The notes: generated by a model not told the origin, from the sequence alone. A stretch of 64,000 bases of DNA from Bacillus sp. 03113 (GCF_006546985.1 NZ_VATK01000008.1:1-64000), one strand, 5' to 3'; shown: positions 8,075-17,571, counted from the first letter of the stretch. Numbers and translations: made by a program.

Positions 8075-8899
8075 ATGAAAAAATGGACATTATCTGCGCT
8101 TGCCTATTTATTAGTCGTGGTTATTGGTTATTATGCGATTTCCACCATAAATAACAAAGCTGAAGTAAGTTCAGCTAGCAAAAACATGCATGAAGAACAT
8201 TCAAATAGTACTCATGCAGGCAAAAAAGAGACTCATAATGATCATGAAGCTGAACCAAATACTAATAGCGAAGTTCAAACTACTCTAAAAATAGAACAAC
8301 AAGAAATCATGATTAACATAAAGGATCAGCAAGAGAAGCCTGTTTCTGATATAAAAATCAATCACGAAAAACTGATGCATCTAATTGTTGTAAGTGCTGA
8401 TTTAAGTACGTATCAGCATCTGCATCCTGAGGTAAAAGAACCAGGCGTTTTCACCGTTCCACATTCCTTAGAAGAAGGAGAATATAAAGCATTTGTAGAT
8501 ATTAAACCAAAAAATTTGGCTTATGAAGTCAAACCGATTCCTTTTCAAATAGGGGAGTCACATGATCTTAGCAGTCACTCTTTACAACCTGATTCAAATT
8601 TAACCAAAGAGATTGACGGTCATCAGGTAACTTTAAATCCTAGTTCTTTAAACGTCAATCAAGAAATTCAGCTTTCATTTGATTTAAATGGAGAAACGCC
8701 GGAGCCGTATTTAGGAGCATTAGGGCATGTTGTCATACTTGATGAAAAAGCCGAACAATATGTTCATGTACACCCACAGGAAGGTGAAAAGCCCGTTTTT
8801 GAAACGAAATTTACTGAGCCGGGAATTTATAAAATTTGGGCAGAGTTCAAATTTAACGGAAATGTTTCCGTATTCCCATTTGTTGTTGAGATTAAATAG
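8075..8899 (+). CDS. Secreted/membrane-anchored His-rich protein, probably copper-related
   Basis: A 274-residue protein with an N-terminal membrane segment (LSALAYLLVVVIGYYAIS). A linker rich in His and acidic residues (about 39-62: HEEHSNSTHAGKK, HNDHEAEPN) follows. Two beta-rich domains then contain MHLIVVSADLSTYQHLHP and GHVVILDEKAEQYVHVHP, the repeated His-x-His-Pro pattern of YtkA/FixH-like extracellular domains. The paired HxHP motifs and the His linker suggest metal binding outside the membrane. A CsoR-type operator upstream ties it to the copper response. It is followed by a terminator at 8944-8979. Exact role unknown. Confidence 0.75.
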   Translation: MKKWTLSALAYLLVVVIGYYAISTINNKAEVSSASKNMHEEHSNSTHAGKKETHNDHEAEPNTNSEVQTTLKIEQQEIMINIKDQQEKPVSDIKINHEKLMHLIVVSADLSTYQHLHPEVKEPGVFTVPHSLEEGEYKAFVDIKPKNLAYEVKPIPFQIGESHDLSSHSLQPDSNLTKEIDGHQVTLNPSSLNVNQEIQLSFDLNGETPEPYLGALGHVVILDEKAEQYVHVHPQEGEKPVFETKFTEPGIYKIWAEFKFNGNVSVFPFVVEIK

Positions 8900-8943
8900 A
8901 TTGCTTTAGAAGTTAGTCGTCAAATTTCTCTCCACAGATGAAA

Positions 8944-8979
8944 AGAAGTAGAAGTATATTTACGTTTCTGCTTCTTTTT
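8944..8979 (+). terminator. Terminator after the His-rich gene
   Basis: GAAGTAGAA pairs with TTCTGCTTC (one mismatch) and is followed by a T run. It shows that the long frame opening at 8938 is not the true start of the next gene. Confidence 0.7.
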
Positions 8980-9117
8980 TATGCCTTGATAAATCCTGAA
9001 ATTGGTCAAAAATGCTATTTATATAGTAATATAGTAAAGGATCATTCAATTTATTTTGGATTGCAAAGTATGTTTCTTGTCAATCAATTTTTTTCTTTGA
9101 AAGGAAATTGTGAATGT

Positions 9118-10359
9118 ATGAACAATTCTATTGAAAGTATTACAAGCGCTGCAAGTACACCCACTCGATCAAATAGGTTATGGATGGCCATTGTATTAGG
9201 AATTTTAGTAGCGTTTGCCCCCTTATCCATTGATATGTATTTACCAGCTCTCCCTAATATTGCGAAAGATTTGCATACTACCCCTTCCTCGGTCCAACTT
9301 AGCTTAACTTTATTCCTATTTGGTTTATCATTAGGACAATTAATTGCTGGACCATTAAGCGATGTATACGGACGCCGGAAGCCTCTCCTCATAGGACTGA
9401 TCATTTATTTTATCGTTTCTCTTTTCTGTGCGTTTAGCCATTCCATTTGGGAATTGATCGCTTTTAGATTTATTCAAGGTTTGGCTGGATCTGCTGGGAT
9501 AGTCATTGCCCGCGCTATTGTACGTGATCTTTATTCAGGTCCTGAGTTAACGAAATTCTTTTCTATGTTATCGATGGTAAACGGAGTTGCCCCGATTCTG
9601 GCACCTATTATAGGAGCTCAGTTATTGCGTTTTGCTCCTTGGCAAGGTGTGTTCATTGTTTTAAGCGGAATCGGATTAACGATGTTTTTCGTTGTACTTT
9701 TTGGATTGCCTGATACACTGCATAAGAAATTGAGATCAAAGGGCGGCATTCATCAAACGATGAAAACATTCTCGGGTTTGTTGTTAGATCGTTCCTTTAT
9801 GGCGTATGCATTGCCTCAAGGGCTTGTATTTGCGACGATGTTTGCTTATATTTCAGGTTCAACTTTCGTTTTGCAAAACGTATATGGGGCTTCTCCACAG
9901 CAGTTTAGCTTGATCTTTGCTATTAACGGGATGGGGATTGTTATCGCCAGTCAAGCAGCGGGTAGATTAGCAAATATCGTAAACATAAACAAGCTTTTTG
10001 TTATTGGGTTACTTATGGCTTCGATTGGAACTATACTATTGTTTATCATGATTCTTTTGCATCTTGGCTTGTATGCGATTTTACCGCCATTATTTTTTGT
10101 TGTTTCAAGTGTTGGGATCGTGACAACAACAGGATTCTCACTCGCTATGGAGAATTACGGTAAATCTGCTGGGAGTGCAGCCGCCTTACTTGGTGTGTTA
10201 TCCTTAATCTTTGGTGGAAGTGTGGCACCTCTTGTTGGGTTAGGAGGAGGCATGTCTGCTCTTCCAATGGGGATTGTTATGGTGATCGTAGGGGTTAGCT
10301 CAATGCTCGTATTTAAAGTGTTGCTTCCGAAAAATCAATCGAACGATCAGAAAGTATAA
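9118..10359 (+). CDS. Bcr/CflA-family multidrug efflux transporter (MFS)
   Basis: A 413-residue, 12-helix major facilitator drug:H+ antiporter. Helix 1 (IVLGILVAFAPLSIDMYLPALP) carries the Bcr/CflA signature with Asp-Met-Tyr-Leu-Pro. Motif A appears as GPLSDVYGRRKPLLIG between helices 2 and 3, and helix 5 has NGVAPILAPIIGA. The start chosen is the ATG at 9118 after AAAGGAAATTG; the frame is open further upstream through a terminator. It stands alone with no local regulator. Substrate unknown; relatives export bicyclomycin, chloramphenicol or sulfonamides. Confidence 0.9.
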   Translation: MNNSIESITSAASTPTRSNRLWMAIVLGILVAFAPLSIDMYLPALPNIAKDLHTTPSSVQLSLTLFLFGLSLGQLIAGPLSDVYGRRKPLLIGLIIYFIVSLFCAFSHSIWELIAFRFIQGLAGSAGIVIARAIVRDLYSGPELTKFFSMLSMVNGVAPILAPIIGAQLLRFAPWQGVFIVLSGIGLTMFFVVLFGLPDTLHKKLRSKGGIHQTMKTFSGLLLDRSFMAYALPQGLVFATMFAYISGSTFVLQNVYGASPQQFSLIFAINGMGIVIASQAAGRLANIVNINKLFVIGLLMASIGTILLFIMILLHLGLYAILPPLFFVVSSVGIVTTTGFSLAMENYGKSAGSAAALLGVLSLIFGGSVAPLVGLGGGMSALPMGIVMVIVGVSSMLVFKVLLPKNQSNDQKV

Positions 10360-10382
10360 AGATATAAGATCGTAAAAACAAA

Positions 10383-10423
10383 ACAGTGAACTCATTCTAT
10401 AAAACGGGAAATGAGTTCACTGT
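10383..10423. terminator. Bidirectional hairpin between convergent genes
   Basis: Perfect 14-bp stem ACAGTGAACTCATT / AATGAGTTCACTGT with a 13-base loop and no strong T tract. It sits between converging genes. Confidence 0.6.
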
Positions 10424-10432
10424 AGAGCTCGA

Positions 10433-10792
10433 TTAAAAACCTTCTTCAGCAGCTGTAAACGGAATATTTAGCCTGTTTTCAACAGCTCTCAGCCTTTGAT
10501 TTAATCGGTTTAATCGACGATTTTGACGCTCATCAGTTTGACTAAGACGTGTAACTTCTTGATTTAACCGATTAATATCCCGATTTAACCTATTTATTTC
10601 TCTGCTCAATCGAGTAATTTCTCTTGCTTGCTGCTCATTTTGTCTTTCTAAAGCACTTACTCTTCTTTCAAGCTGAGGTGGTTGTCGATATGGATCATAT
10701 TGTTCTTGTTGTGAGTAAGGAACATATTGATTTTGCAAATAGTAGTCACCATGTTGTGGTGGTATATATCCAGAATGAACATAGGGATTCAT
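10433..10792 (-). CDS. Small Tyr/Gln-rich coiled-coil protein
   Basis: A 119-residue protein in two parts. Residues 1-40 are rich in Tyr, Pro and Gln ([20 protein letters not shown]), like spore-coat or surface proteins. Residues 42-108 form a coiled coil with a regular seven-residue pattern ([18 protein letters not shown]). No signal peptide. GGAGAGTGCCTC precedes the ATG. A structural role in the spore or forespore is plausible from composition only. I do not recognise a named family. Confidence 0.65.
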   Translation of the reverse strand: MNPYVHSGYIPPQHGDYYLQNQYVPYSQQEQYDPYRQPPQLERRVSALERQNEQQAREITRLSREINRLNRDINRLNQEVTRLSQTDERQNRRLNRLNQRLRAVENRLNIPFTAAEEGF

Positions 10793-10949
10793 TGAGGCAC
10801 TCTCCTTTTTTATTTATCTTTAGTTGAAATCCCTATCAAAATATGTTGAAATGGGCTAAATGGAACGGCAAATACCCAGGAAAAACTCTTATTCCATAAA
10901 AGTGATAATACTACATATACAAAGACAATCTTTCTAAAATAAAAGTACA

Positions 10950-12863
10950 TTATGGTTTACTTTCAATTAAAAATTTTTTCCGATAATGTGAAAGTGCTAA
11001 TAAAGGGAAAATATATTTGTAGCTATGATAATGAATATAAAAGCCACTTGCCATTCCTTGTCCTTTAGGATAATGTGTCGTCCAATCTTCTTTATTTGAA
11101 GCTTCGATGATATATTTTATGCCAGCTTCCAGCTGTTGGCTTGGTTTGTCTAAAGCTGAAACGAGTGTATCAACTGCCCAAGCTGTATCTGTTAAGGTAC
11201 TAGATGTTAATGGAATATATTTTTTCTTGATATCGCTTTTACACGATTCACCCCAGCCGCCGTCTGGATTTTGGATAGCATTTAACCATGTAACGGACTT
11301 TTGAATAGATGGATGCCTGGAGGATACACCTGCTGAAACAAGACCAGTAATTGCTGCCCAAGTCCCGTAAAGATAGCAAATTCCCCACCGACCATACCAA
11401 GAACCATCTTTCTCCTGATGATCGAATAACCAATTAACCCCATCTTTCATAACAAAATGGCGTTTTGATAAACGTGTATATTTCCCTAAAAACTCCAACG
11501 ATCTTCCAGTCAAATCAGCACTAGAACGATCCTCAAGCAAATATTCCGCTCCTTGAATCGGAATAAAGCTAGAAATTTTTTTACTCACATTTTTTTCAAA
11601 GGATGACCAGCCGCCATCATCATTTTGCATTGATAGTAACCAGTTCATCCCTCTATCCCATACTTGATAATAGAAGGGCTCTTTGTTCACTATTTGACTA
11701 AGCGCTCGTAAAGAAGCCGTTGTGTCATCTACGTCAGGATTGAACGTATTTACATTTGAAAATCCCCATCCTCCAGGGTAGCTGTGAGCATTATGAATGA
11801 TCCAATCTCCATATTTAACATGCTGACGCGAAAGTAAATAGCGGTTGGCTTTTTCAACGACTGGGTCAGTAATTGAAACACCAGCTTCCTGTAAAGCATA
11901 ACTAATGAGAGAAGTGTTCCACACGGTTGCTGTTGTATATTGCATATGCGTATGTCCATTAACTTGACACTTCATGGTTAGCAAACCTTCAACTGCTTTT
12001 AAGATGATAGGATCTTTTTTCTTGTATCCAAGGGAAAGTAAAGCAAAAATCATTAGAAATGTCGAACTAAAATAACTCAAAAATGTGCCATCCGATTCAA
12101 TTCTCTCTAGCATATATTTTTTTGCTCGTTCAATGGCAAGAGCATGAAGCTGGTTTGGGAAACCAATGAGCGCTTTTATTCCATTATGAATGGTATTTAG
12201 AAAGGATCTACATTCAATGGAGCGATTCCATGCTACAAACTCTTCATCCCAACTTCTTAATCTTGTTATAAATAAATCAGAAAGATCAGGACTGTTTTTA
12301 GTCCTCAACTTGTATTTATTATTTGCAAGAATCAAGATAGGAGTTAGATTTGCTCTGCCGTAAATAGAAATATCGAAAAAGTTAATAGGAAAGGTTGTAG
12401 GTAAGAGGACGATTTCAATTGGGATGGGGAAGAAATTAGGCCAAGAATATTGGCCTGTTAATGCAAGCATAACTTTCGTAAAAAAATGGCTTTTTTCAAT
12501 ACCGCCATTTGATAACACAAACTGTTTGGCAGACTTTATATTTTTATCATCTTTTGTACAATAACCAGAATATAAAAGGGCGTAATAGGCTTCTATAGTG
12601 GAAGAAAGATTCCCAACCCCTTCGTCATAAAAAAGCTTCCATGCACCATTCTTTTCTTGCTTGCTTAAAATGCGGGCAACCAGCTCCTTTATTAATTCTT
12701 CATCATTTATTTTTAGCGTACGTAATAAAATAATCATATAGGCATCTGTTGCGATACCTGTATCGAACGGGTAGTTCCAAGAACCGTCAATCGATTGATC
12801 TTTTTTTAATTGTTCGACCATCCGATTCATTTCTGCTTCTAACCAAGAATGCACAAAGATCAA
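10950..12863 (-). CDS. sqhC: Sporulenol synthase / squalene-hopene cyclase family
   Basis: A 635-638-residue class II terpene cyclase. The acid motif is DVDDTT at about residue 377, and repeated QW motifs follow (GGWGFSNVN, MQNDDGGWSSFE, QEKDGSWYGRWGICY, QNPDGGWGESCKS). By memory it is close to B. subtilis SqhC, which cyclises tetraprenyl-beta-curcumene to sporulenol, a C35 terpenoid of spores. True squalene-hopene cyclases share the fold. The frame opens at a TTG (12863), but AAAGG sits directly against it; the GTG at 12854 has better spacing. Divergent from the DUF2515 gene with 230 bases between. Partner genes making C35 prenyl chains are not in the window. Confidence 0.9.
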   Translation of the reverse strand: MIFVHSWLEAEMNRMVEQLKKDQSIDGSWNYPFDTGIATDAYMIILLRTLKINDEELIKELVARILSKQEKNGAWKLFYDEGVGNLSSTIEAYYALLYSGYCTKDDKNIKSAKQFVLSNGGIEKSHFFTKVMLALTGQYSWPNFFPIPIEIVLLPTTFPINFFDISIYGRANLTPILILANNKYKLRTKNSPDLSDLFITRLRSWDEEFVAWNRSIECRSFLNTIHNGIKALIGFPNQLHALAIERAKKYMLERIESDGTFLSYFSSTFLMIFALLSLGYKKKDPIILKAVEGLLTMKCQVNGHTHMQYTTATVWNTSLISYALQEAGVSITDPVVEKANRYLLSRQHVKYGDWIIHNAHSYPGGWGFSNVNTFNPDVDDTTASLRALSQIVNKEPFYYQVWDRGMNWLLSMQNDDGGWSSFEKNVSKKISSFIPIQGAEYLLEDRSSADLTGRSLEFLGKYTRLSKRHFVMKDGVNWLFDHQEKDGSWYGRWGICYLYGTWAAITGLVSAGVSSRHPSIQKSVTWLNAIQNPDGGWGESCKSDIKKKYIPLTSSTLTDTAWAVDTLVSALDKPSQQLEAGIKYIIEASNKEDWTTHYPKGQGMASGFYIHYHSYKYIFPLLALSHYRKKFLIESKP

Positions 12864-13093
12864 TCCTTTCTTTTTTTAAAATGCCAATCATCGTAGAAGA
12901 GCGTTGATCACTGCAAACTTTAATATATGGTGAATTTTTCACTTCATCAACTAGCTTAGAGATTTCCTTTTTAAACATATTCATGAATTAATTAAAGAAT
13001 TCTTGAAAGGGGATGTACTACATTTTTTTCAAAAAAGAGAAAACGAAAAAACTGTTATTTTCCCATCACCTTTTTGAAATAAGGGAGGAATTA

Positions 13094-14161
13094 ATGAGGA
13101 GTAAATCCTTTGAAATAAAGTACGAATTATCCAAGAAAGAAAAAGCAATGGTGGAAAAAATAAAAAACAAAACAAACGAGTTTAATAAAAATAACGTGAC
13201 TCGAACGAACGCTTATTATGAATTTTATCGCCTTCATCCGGAAATTCATTGGGCTTTTCTAGGTCATATGGTTTCGAGGAATGGGGGATGGAACATGACA
13301 GATTTAAAAGGAGATTTGATTGCAAGATTATTAAATGAAAAAGCAAGACAAGCATTTTTTTCTTTTTTGGAAAGAGGAAACTGGCTTATTTTTCAAGATG
13401 CCTTTCCACAATTCTTAATTTATGAAGAAAGCTTAAAAAAAAGCAAAAACCTATTTCATCTCCTTGACTTTTTTAATATTTCTGTATTTATGAAAGCAAT
13501 ATGGAACTATTTTTGGCGATATGGTGACTCCCATATGTTAACCGTTGCGCTTGTTATCAATGAACAAAGCTATTTAGAGAAAAGGGTCATCCAAAACAGA
13601 CTTTATAAAGATAGTGTTTTTAATACAATCGAGTTTAAGCTGCATGAGCTGCTTTCCATGAATCACATTATCTTTCCCTATCTTGATCGCCACAAAACAA
13701 AGCTTATTGGTCAAACTCTCCATCACTTTGGATCATTACATGAACGAATCATGCTCGGAAAGCGATTGTATTCGTTGCTATTTTTACAAAAAGACTTACT
13801 AACGAAAGTGGAAAATTGGGCTATGAATCACCCTCACACAGGTTCAAGAAAGGACTATTATTCTCACTTATTTAATGATGTTAGAGAAGATGTTCCAGGC
13901 ATTCTTTATAAACGTCGATTAAAAAAGTGCCAGCTGAGGCCAAGTGCATGTCGAATCTATAGTCCAAAGCTTGAATTCGCATGGAAAAATACGGATCAAC
14001 CAATCGCTGAAGCAGGGGATTGGTATGAAAATTGGAGAGTGTTAAAGTATTTATCAATACTAGATGAACAAATAAAGGATGAGATTCATGATGAGTATTG
14101 CGAAACAATTGAAAAAATCGAACTCGCGATCATTGCCAAAAAAACCATTTTTCTTTCATAA
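13094..14161 (+). CDS. DUF2515 family protein (YppC-like)
   Basis: A 355-residue cytosolic protein with the motif NVTRTNAYYEFYRLHPEI, then WAFLGHMVSRNGGWNMTDLKG near residues 45-85, which I recognise from the Bacillus YppC/DUF2515 group of unknown function. It is helix-rich and lacks membrane spans. The start is the ATG at 13094 with GGGAGGAATTA, not the upstream ATG at 13013. It lies divergent from sqhC and overlaps the next gene by about 70 bases out of frame. That neighbourhood hints at a link to sporulation or membrane terpenoids, but this is inference. Confidence 0.8.
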   Translation: MRSKSFEIKYELSKKEKAMVEKIKNKTNEFNKNNVTRTNAYYEFYRLHPEIHWAFLGHMVSRNGGWNMTDLKGDLIARLLNEKARQAFFSFLERGNWLIFQDAFPQFLIYEESLKKSKNLFHLLDFFNISVFMKAIWNYFWRYGDSHMLTVALVINEQSYLEKRVIQNRLYKDSVFNTIEFKLHELLSMNHIIFPYLDRHKTKLIGQTLHHFGSLHERIMLGKRLYSLLFLQKDLLTKVENWAMNHPHTGSRKDYYSHLFNDVREDVPGILYKRRLKKCQLRPSACRIYSPKLEFAWKNTDQPIAEAGDWYENWRVLKYLSILDEQIKDEIHDEYCETIEKIELAIIAKKTIFLS

Positions 14162-14537
14162 AGCTACACTTTCAACTTTATTATTTGCTTCATTAATAGG
14201 AACGTATTTAGATCTTTATTTTGTTGGGAGAAACCTCTATTTTTTTCCAAACAGGCCTTTAGAGGATATATTTACCATAAACATTGTGTTTACACTGGGA
14301 GTTCTTCCGATTTATACTCATATGTTTATTATGCTTATAAAAAATTTGACATTTTTTAAACGTTTTCTATTTATTGTTCTGATGAGCTATTTGTTTACCT
14401 TGATAGAGGAACAATCTGAATATTATGGATTCTTTCATCATTCTGAAGGATGGAATCATATGTATTCCTTTTATGGTTATCTTCTATTTATGATTAGTGT
14501 TTGGAGATTTTACAGATGGATGGGGGAAAGAATATAA
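14088..14537 (+). CDS. Small multi-pass membrane protein (CBO0543-like)
   Basis: A protein of about 149 residues with four or five predicted membrane helices (LSTLLFASLIGTYLDLYF, FTINIVFTLGVLPIYTHMFI, FKRFLFIVLMSYLFTLI, MYSFYGYLLFMISVWRFY) and a C-terminal FYRWM. This pattern recalls the CBO0543 family of spore-former membrane proteins; function unknown. AAAGG precedes the ATG at 14088, inside the 3' end of the DUF2515 gene, so translation is probably coupled to it. Confidence 0.65.
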   Translation: MMSIAKQLKKSNSRSLPKKPFFFHKATLSTLLFASLIGTYLDLYFVGRNLYFFPNRPLEDIFTINIVFTLGVLPIYTHMFIMLIKNLTFFKRFLFIVLMSYLFTLIEEQSEYYGFFHHSEGWNHMYSFYGYLLFMISVWRFYRWMGERI

Positions 14538-14566
14538 CACCCCGTTTACCTTCAAATCTTAAAAGA

Positions 14567-14611
14567 AGGCAATGGAGATTCCATTTTTCGGATTTCCCAT
14601 TGCCTTTTATA
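14567..14611. terminator. Hairpin between convergent genes
   Basis: GGCAATGG pairs with CCATTGCC across a loop of about 20 bases, followed by TTTTATAG. Confidence 0.65.
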
Positions 14612-14618
14612 GTTTGGT

Positions 14619-15749
14619 CTAATCAGCATAATAATTTTCAGTATAATACGGCTGCGATTGAGAGTTAAAGGTGACGCCAACTCCTAAATATTTGTAGCCC
14701 TTTTGTAATATATTTTCCCTATGACCTAGCGAGTTCATAAGTCCTTCATGAGCAAAAATACTGCTAAACTGCCCATACGCAAGATTTTCCCCAGCCATCT
14801 TAAATACGACTTGATCCTCCTGCATCCGATCAAAAGGGGATTGTCCTTTTAAATTCGTATGATTAAAGTAATGGTTTTCGGCCATATCATTGCTATGCTT
14901 TCGTGCAGTTTCTTTTACATGGTCATCCCAGGTTAACACGCGAAGACCGTGATTAACCCTTGATGCGTTTGTAAGGTCAAAAAGTTGAAATTCAAAGCCT
15001 TCTTTTAGCTTCTCACTACCAGTTGTATAAAAGGATTTCTTATTTTGTTCAAGTTCTTTGCTGATCAATTGAATGGCTGTCACAGTATTGTTTTTATGCT
15101 TATCATAAAAAATAGTTACATATGTGTTGTCGATCAAAAATACGTCGTAATCTCTATTTTTATCAAACTGATAGAAAACAAAGCCTTTTTGAATTTGAGT
15201 TAAGGGCTGACCAAGCTTAACTAGAACATCATCTTTTGAACTTCCAAGCTTTATCCCATTTTTAGAAGCTAGTAAATCTTGATTTGTATAAAAGCCTGCA
15301 ACCTTGTTTTGTGCATTATAGGCAACCATCATATAATTTTGATAATTTTCGTGATACGCGTACCATTTAACTCCATACTCGTTCTCTGATGAACGCTTAG
15401 GTGCTCCAACTAGTCTTTCTACCTCGTCTTTTGTATTGCCAAACTCTAAATTATGAACAGAAAATACTTGGTTTTCAGGCTCTTTTAACTGAGGTTTTTC
15501 TACAGCATCAGATTTCCCATTATTTTCTTTAGGAAGCTGTTCAATCGTGTTATTTAATTCACCTAAAAGGAATTGTAATTTCGTATTAAAAGAATCCCAG
15601 GCTCCTTGAAGCTCTTCGTTTTCTTTAATATTTTTTATTTCACTTGTTGCTTTGTCCCATGTTTGGCCATAGTCTGCTTGATTTACATGACTTCCAAATA
15701 TAGCCCACAAACTACCGATAATCACTATAAGCAAAAGAAATCTCTTCAC
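14619..15749 (-). CDS. Secreted CAP-domain protein (YlbC-like)
   Basis: A 376-residue exported protein. GTG start after GGAGGTGATTAA; residues 1-20 (MKRFLLLIVIIGSLWAIFGS) form a signal or anchor helix. A CAP-associated N-terminal domain spans about residues 95-235 (VHNLEFGNTKDEVERLVGAP, then KLGSSKDDVLVKLGQP). The C-terminal CAP/SCP domain (about 255-376) has TNASRVNHGLRVLTWDDHV, MAENHYFNHTNLKGQSPF, MAGENLAYG and NSLGHRENIL. Bacillus relatives are envelope or spore-coat associated proteins of unclear biochemical role. No operon partners. Confidence 0.88.
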   Translation of the reverse strand: MKRFLLLIVIIGSLWAIFGSHVNQADYGQTWDKATSEIKNIKENEELQGAWDSFNTKLQFLLGELNNTIEQLPKENNGKSDAVEKPQLKEPENQVFSVHNLEFGNTKDEVERLVGAPKRSSENEYGVKWYAYHENYQNYMMVAYNAQNKVAGFYTNQDLLASKNGIKLGSSKDDVLVKLGQPLTQIQKGFVFYQFDKNRDYDVFLIDNTYVTIFYDKHKNNTVTAIQLISKELEQNKKSFYTTGSEKLKEGFEFQLFDLTNASRVNHGLRVLTWDDHVKETARKHSNDMAENHYFNHTNLKGQSPFDRMQEDQVVFKMAGENLAYGQFSSIFAHEGLMNSLGHRENILQKGYKYLGVGVTFNSQSQPYYTENYYAD

Positions 15750-16109
15750 TTAATCACCTCCAAGCTTATTACCCATTCTATCCATTTTTATAAAAATGTA
15801 TATGGAAATGTTTCGCAACTATGAGTTTAACAGTATTTTTTTAAAAATTTATTAAGGTTTTTCCTAAATACGAAAGTAAAGTTAAATTTCATTTTATAGT
15901 TCATTCTGTTTCCAATCCCAAAAAAGATGGATATTTAGACAAAAGAACCTAGGAAATCACTATCTAAATATGGCATAATAAGACTAGCTTCACGAGCTGA
16001 AGATCTTATACTCTTTTAGTAATCATAATTATTTGTTAATAACTTGATATTAGAAGATAAATGATTGATTTACAGAAAGAAAATATTGAATAAAGGGAGA
16101 CATTTAGTT
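15750..16109. other. divergent intergenic region, no gene seen
   Basis: About 360 AT-rich bases between divergent genes. The only structure seen is a short GCTTCACGAGCTGAAG inverted repeat near 15989-16004. No confident promoter pair marked. Confidence 0.4.
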
Positions 16110-17414
16110 ATGAGTGATTTTCAAGGATTAAATGTTCAAGAATTAAATGACAATTATGCAACTTTAAAAGAAAAATATGACCATTATAAAAGTCTAAAAC
16201 TAAGCTTAAACATGGCAAGAGGAAAGCCGGGGCCTGAGCAGCTAGATCTTTCGTTAGGCATGATGAATTTACTTACAACAAAAGAAGAATTAATTGCTCA
16301 AGGTGGAGTCGATACGCGAAATTACGGCGGACTAGATGGACTTACAGAGGCTAAAGAATTATTCTCCAAAATACTAGAGGTAAGTACTGAGGAAATCATT
16401 ATAGGCGGCAACTCAAGTTTAAATATGATGTATGATACGATTGCTCGTGCAATGACACATGGTGTCTACGGCAGCGACCTTCCTTGGAGCAAGCTTCCAA
16501 AAGTTAAGTTTCTATGTCCTAGCCCAGGCTATGATCGCCATTTTGCGATCTGTGATCTGTTTAATATTGAAATGATTACAATAGATATGCACGATAATGG
16601 CCCAGACATGAATCAAGTGGAAACGCTTGTAAAAGAAGATGATTCGATCAAAGGGATTTGGTGTGTTCCAAAATACAGCAATCCAGATGGAATTACGTAT
16701 TCAGACGAAGTCGTTGATCGGTTGGCACAGATGGAAACGAAAGCGAACGATTTTCGAATTTTTTGGGATAACGCCTACGCGGTACACCATCTAACAGAAA
16801 ATCATGATGTGTTAAAGGATATTCTCGAGGCATGTAAAGAAGCTGGTAATCCGGATCGAGTTTTTCTTTTCGCCTCAACATCTAAGGTAACGTTCCCTGG
16901 TGCAGGGGTTGCGATGATGGGAGCTAGCGAAGCGAATATTCAATTCATCAAAAAGCAATTAAACTTTCAAACAATTGGACCTGATAAAATAAATCAGCTT
17001 CGCCATGTGAAATTCTTTAAGAATATTGAAAATCTACATGAACACATGAAAAAGCAAGCGGAAATTATTAAACCTAAATTTGATGTCGTTTTAAATGGAT
17101 TAGAATCTGAATTAGGCGGAAAAAATTTAGCAGCATGGCATAAACCAAACGGCGGGTATTTTATTAGTTTAAATACATTAGATGGTTGTGCTAAAGCAGT
17201 TGTCAAATTGGCAGCAGAGGCTGGTGTTACGTTAACCAATGCTGGAGCAACCTTCCCATATGGAAAGGATCCAAGAGACCGAAATATTCGCATTGCGCCG
17301 ACTTTCCCTTCTTTAGAAGAAATGAAAACGGCGATAGATGTATTATGCTTATGTATTCAATTAGTCAGCATTCAAAAGCTTCTTTCTGAAAAAGAAGCAA
17401 TTGAAACAAAATAA
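16110..17414 (+). CDS. PLP-dependent aspartate-type aminotransferase (class I/II fold)
   Basis: A 434-residue cytosolic aminotransferase of the subgroup that includes type Ic aspartate aminotransferases. Features: SLNMARGKPGPEQLDLS and NYGGLDGLTEAKELFS near the N-terminus, GGNSSLNMMYD, CPSPGYDRHFAI, WCVPKYSNPDGITYS, WDNAYAVHHL, the PLP-lysine region FASTSKVTFPGAG (Lys at about residue 256) and DRNIRIAPTFPS with the substrate Arg. ATG at 16110 follows AAAGGGAGACA. It is monocistronic. Substrate (aspartate or another amino acid) cannot be fixed by eye. Confidence 0.88.
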   Translation: MSDFQGLNVQELNDNYATLKEKYDHYKSLKLSLNMARGKPGPEQLDLSLGMMNLLTTKEELIAQGGVDTRNYGGLDGLTEAKELFSKILEVSTEEIIIGGNSSLNMMYDTIARAMTHGVYGSDLPWSKLPKVKFLCPSPGYDRHFAICDLFNIEMITIDMHDNGPDMNQVETLVKEDDSIKGIWCVPKYSNPDGITYSDEVVDRLAQMETKANDFRIFWDNAYAVHHLTENHDVLKDILEACKEAGNPDRVFLFASTSKVTFPGAGVAMMGASEANIQFIKKQLNFQTIGPDKINQLRHVKFFKNIENLHEHMKKQAEIIKPKFDVVLNGLESELGGKNLAAWHKPNGGYFISLNTLDGCAKAVVKLAAEAGVTLTNAGATFPYGKDPRDRNIRIAPTFPSLEEMKTAIDVLCLCIQLVSIQKLLSEKEAIETK

Positions 17415-17455
17415 GAAAAGCATCATCCTTTATTTATAGTAATGATTTTAATAAG

Positions 17456-17571
17456 AGAGTGACCCAAAAATCAGAGGCACCTCAAAGTGAATATGGAGTA
17501 TGTAGTGATTGAATCATCTCACTATGAACAATATATTCTTGAGGAGTTTAAGCACTTTTGGGACACTTTTT
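17456..17571. repeat. Candidate MITE-like element or long hairpin
   Basis: AGTGACCCAAAA at 17458-17469 and TTTTGGGACACT at 17556-17567 form terminal inverted repeats (11 of 12). Inner arms also partly pair (GGCACCTC near 17476 with GAGGAG near 17541). The unit spans about 110 bases with no coding capacity. A T8 run follows, so it could also act as the terminator of the aminotransferase gene. Confidence 0.4.

Noticed and set aside
8938-9117. N-terminal 60-codon extension of the Bcr-type transporter
   Set aside because: It runs through the terminator of the previous gene; the ATG at 9118 has a ribosome site and gives the normal family N-terminus.
12787-12984. 65-codon minus-strand frame upstream of and overlapping sqhC
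   Set aside because: It overlaps the 5' end of sqhC out of frame, lacks a good ribosome site and matches nothing I know; probably leader sequence.
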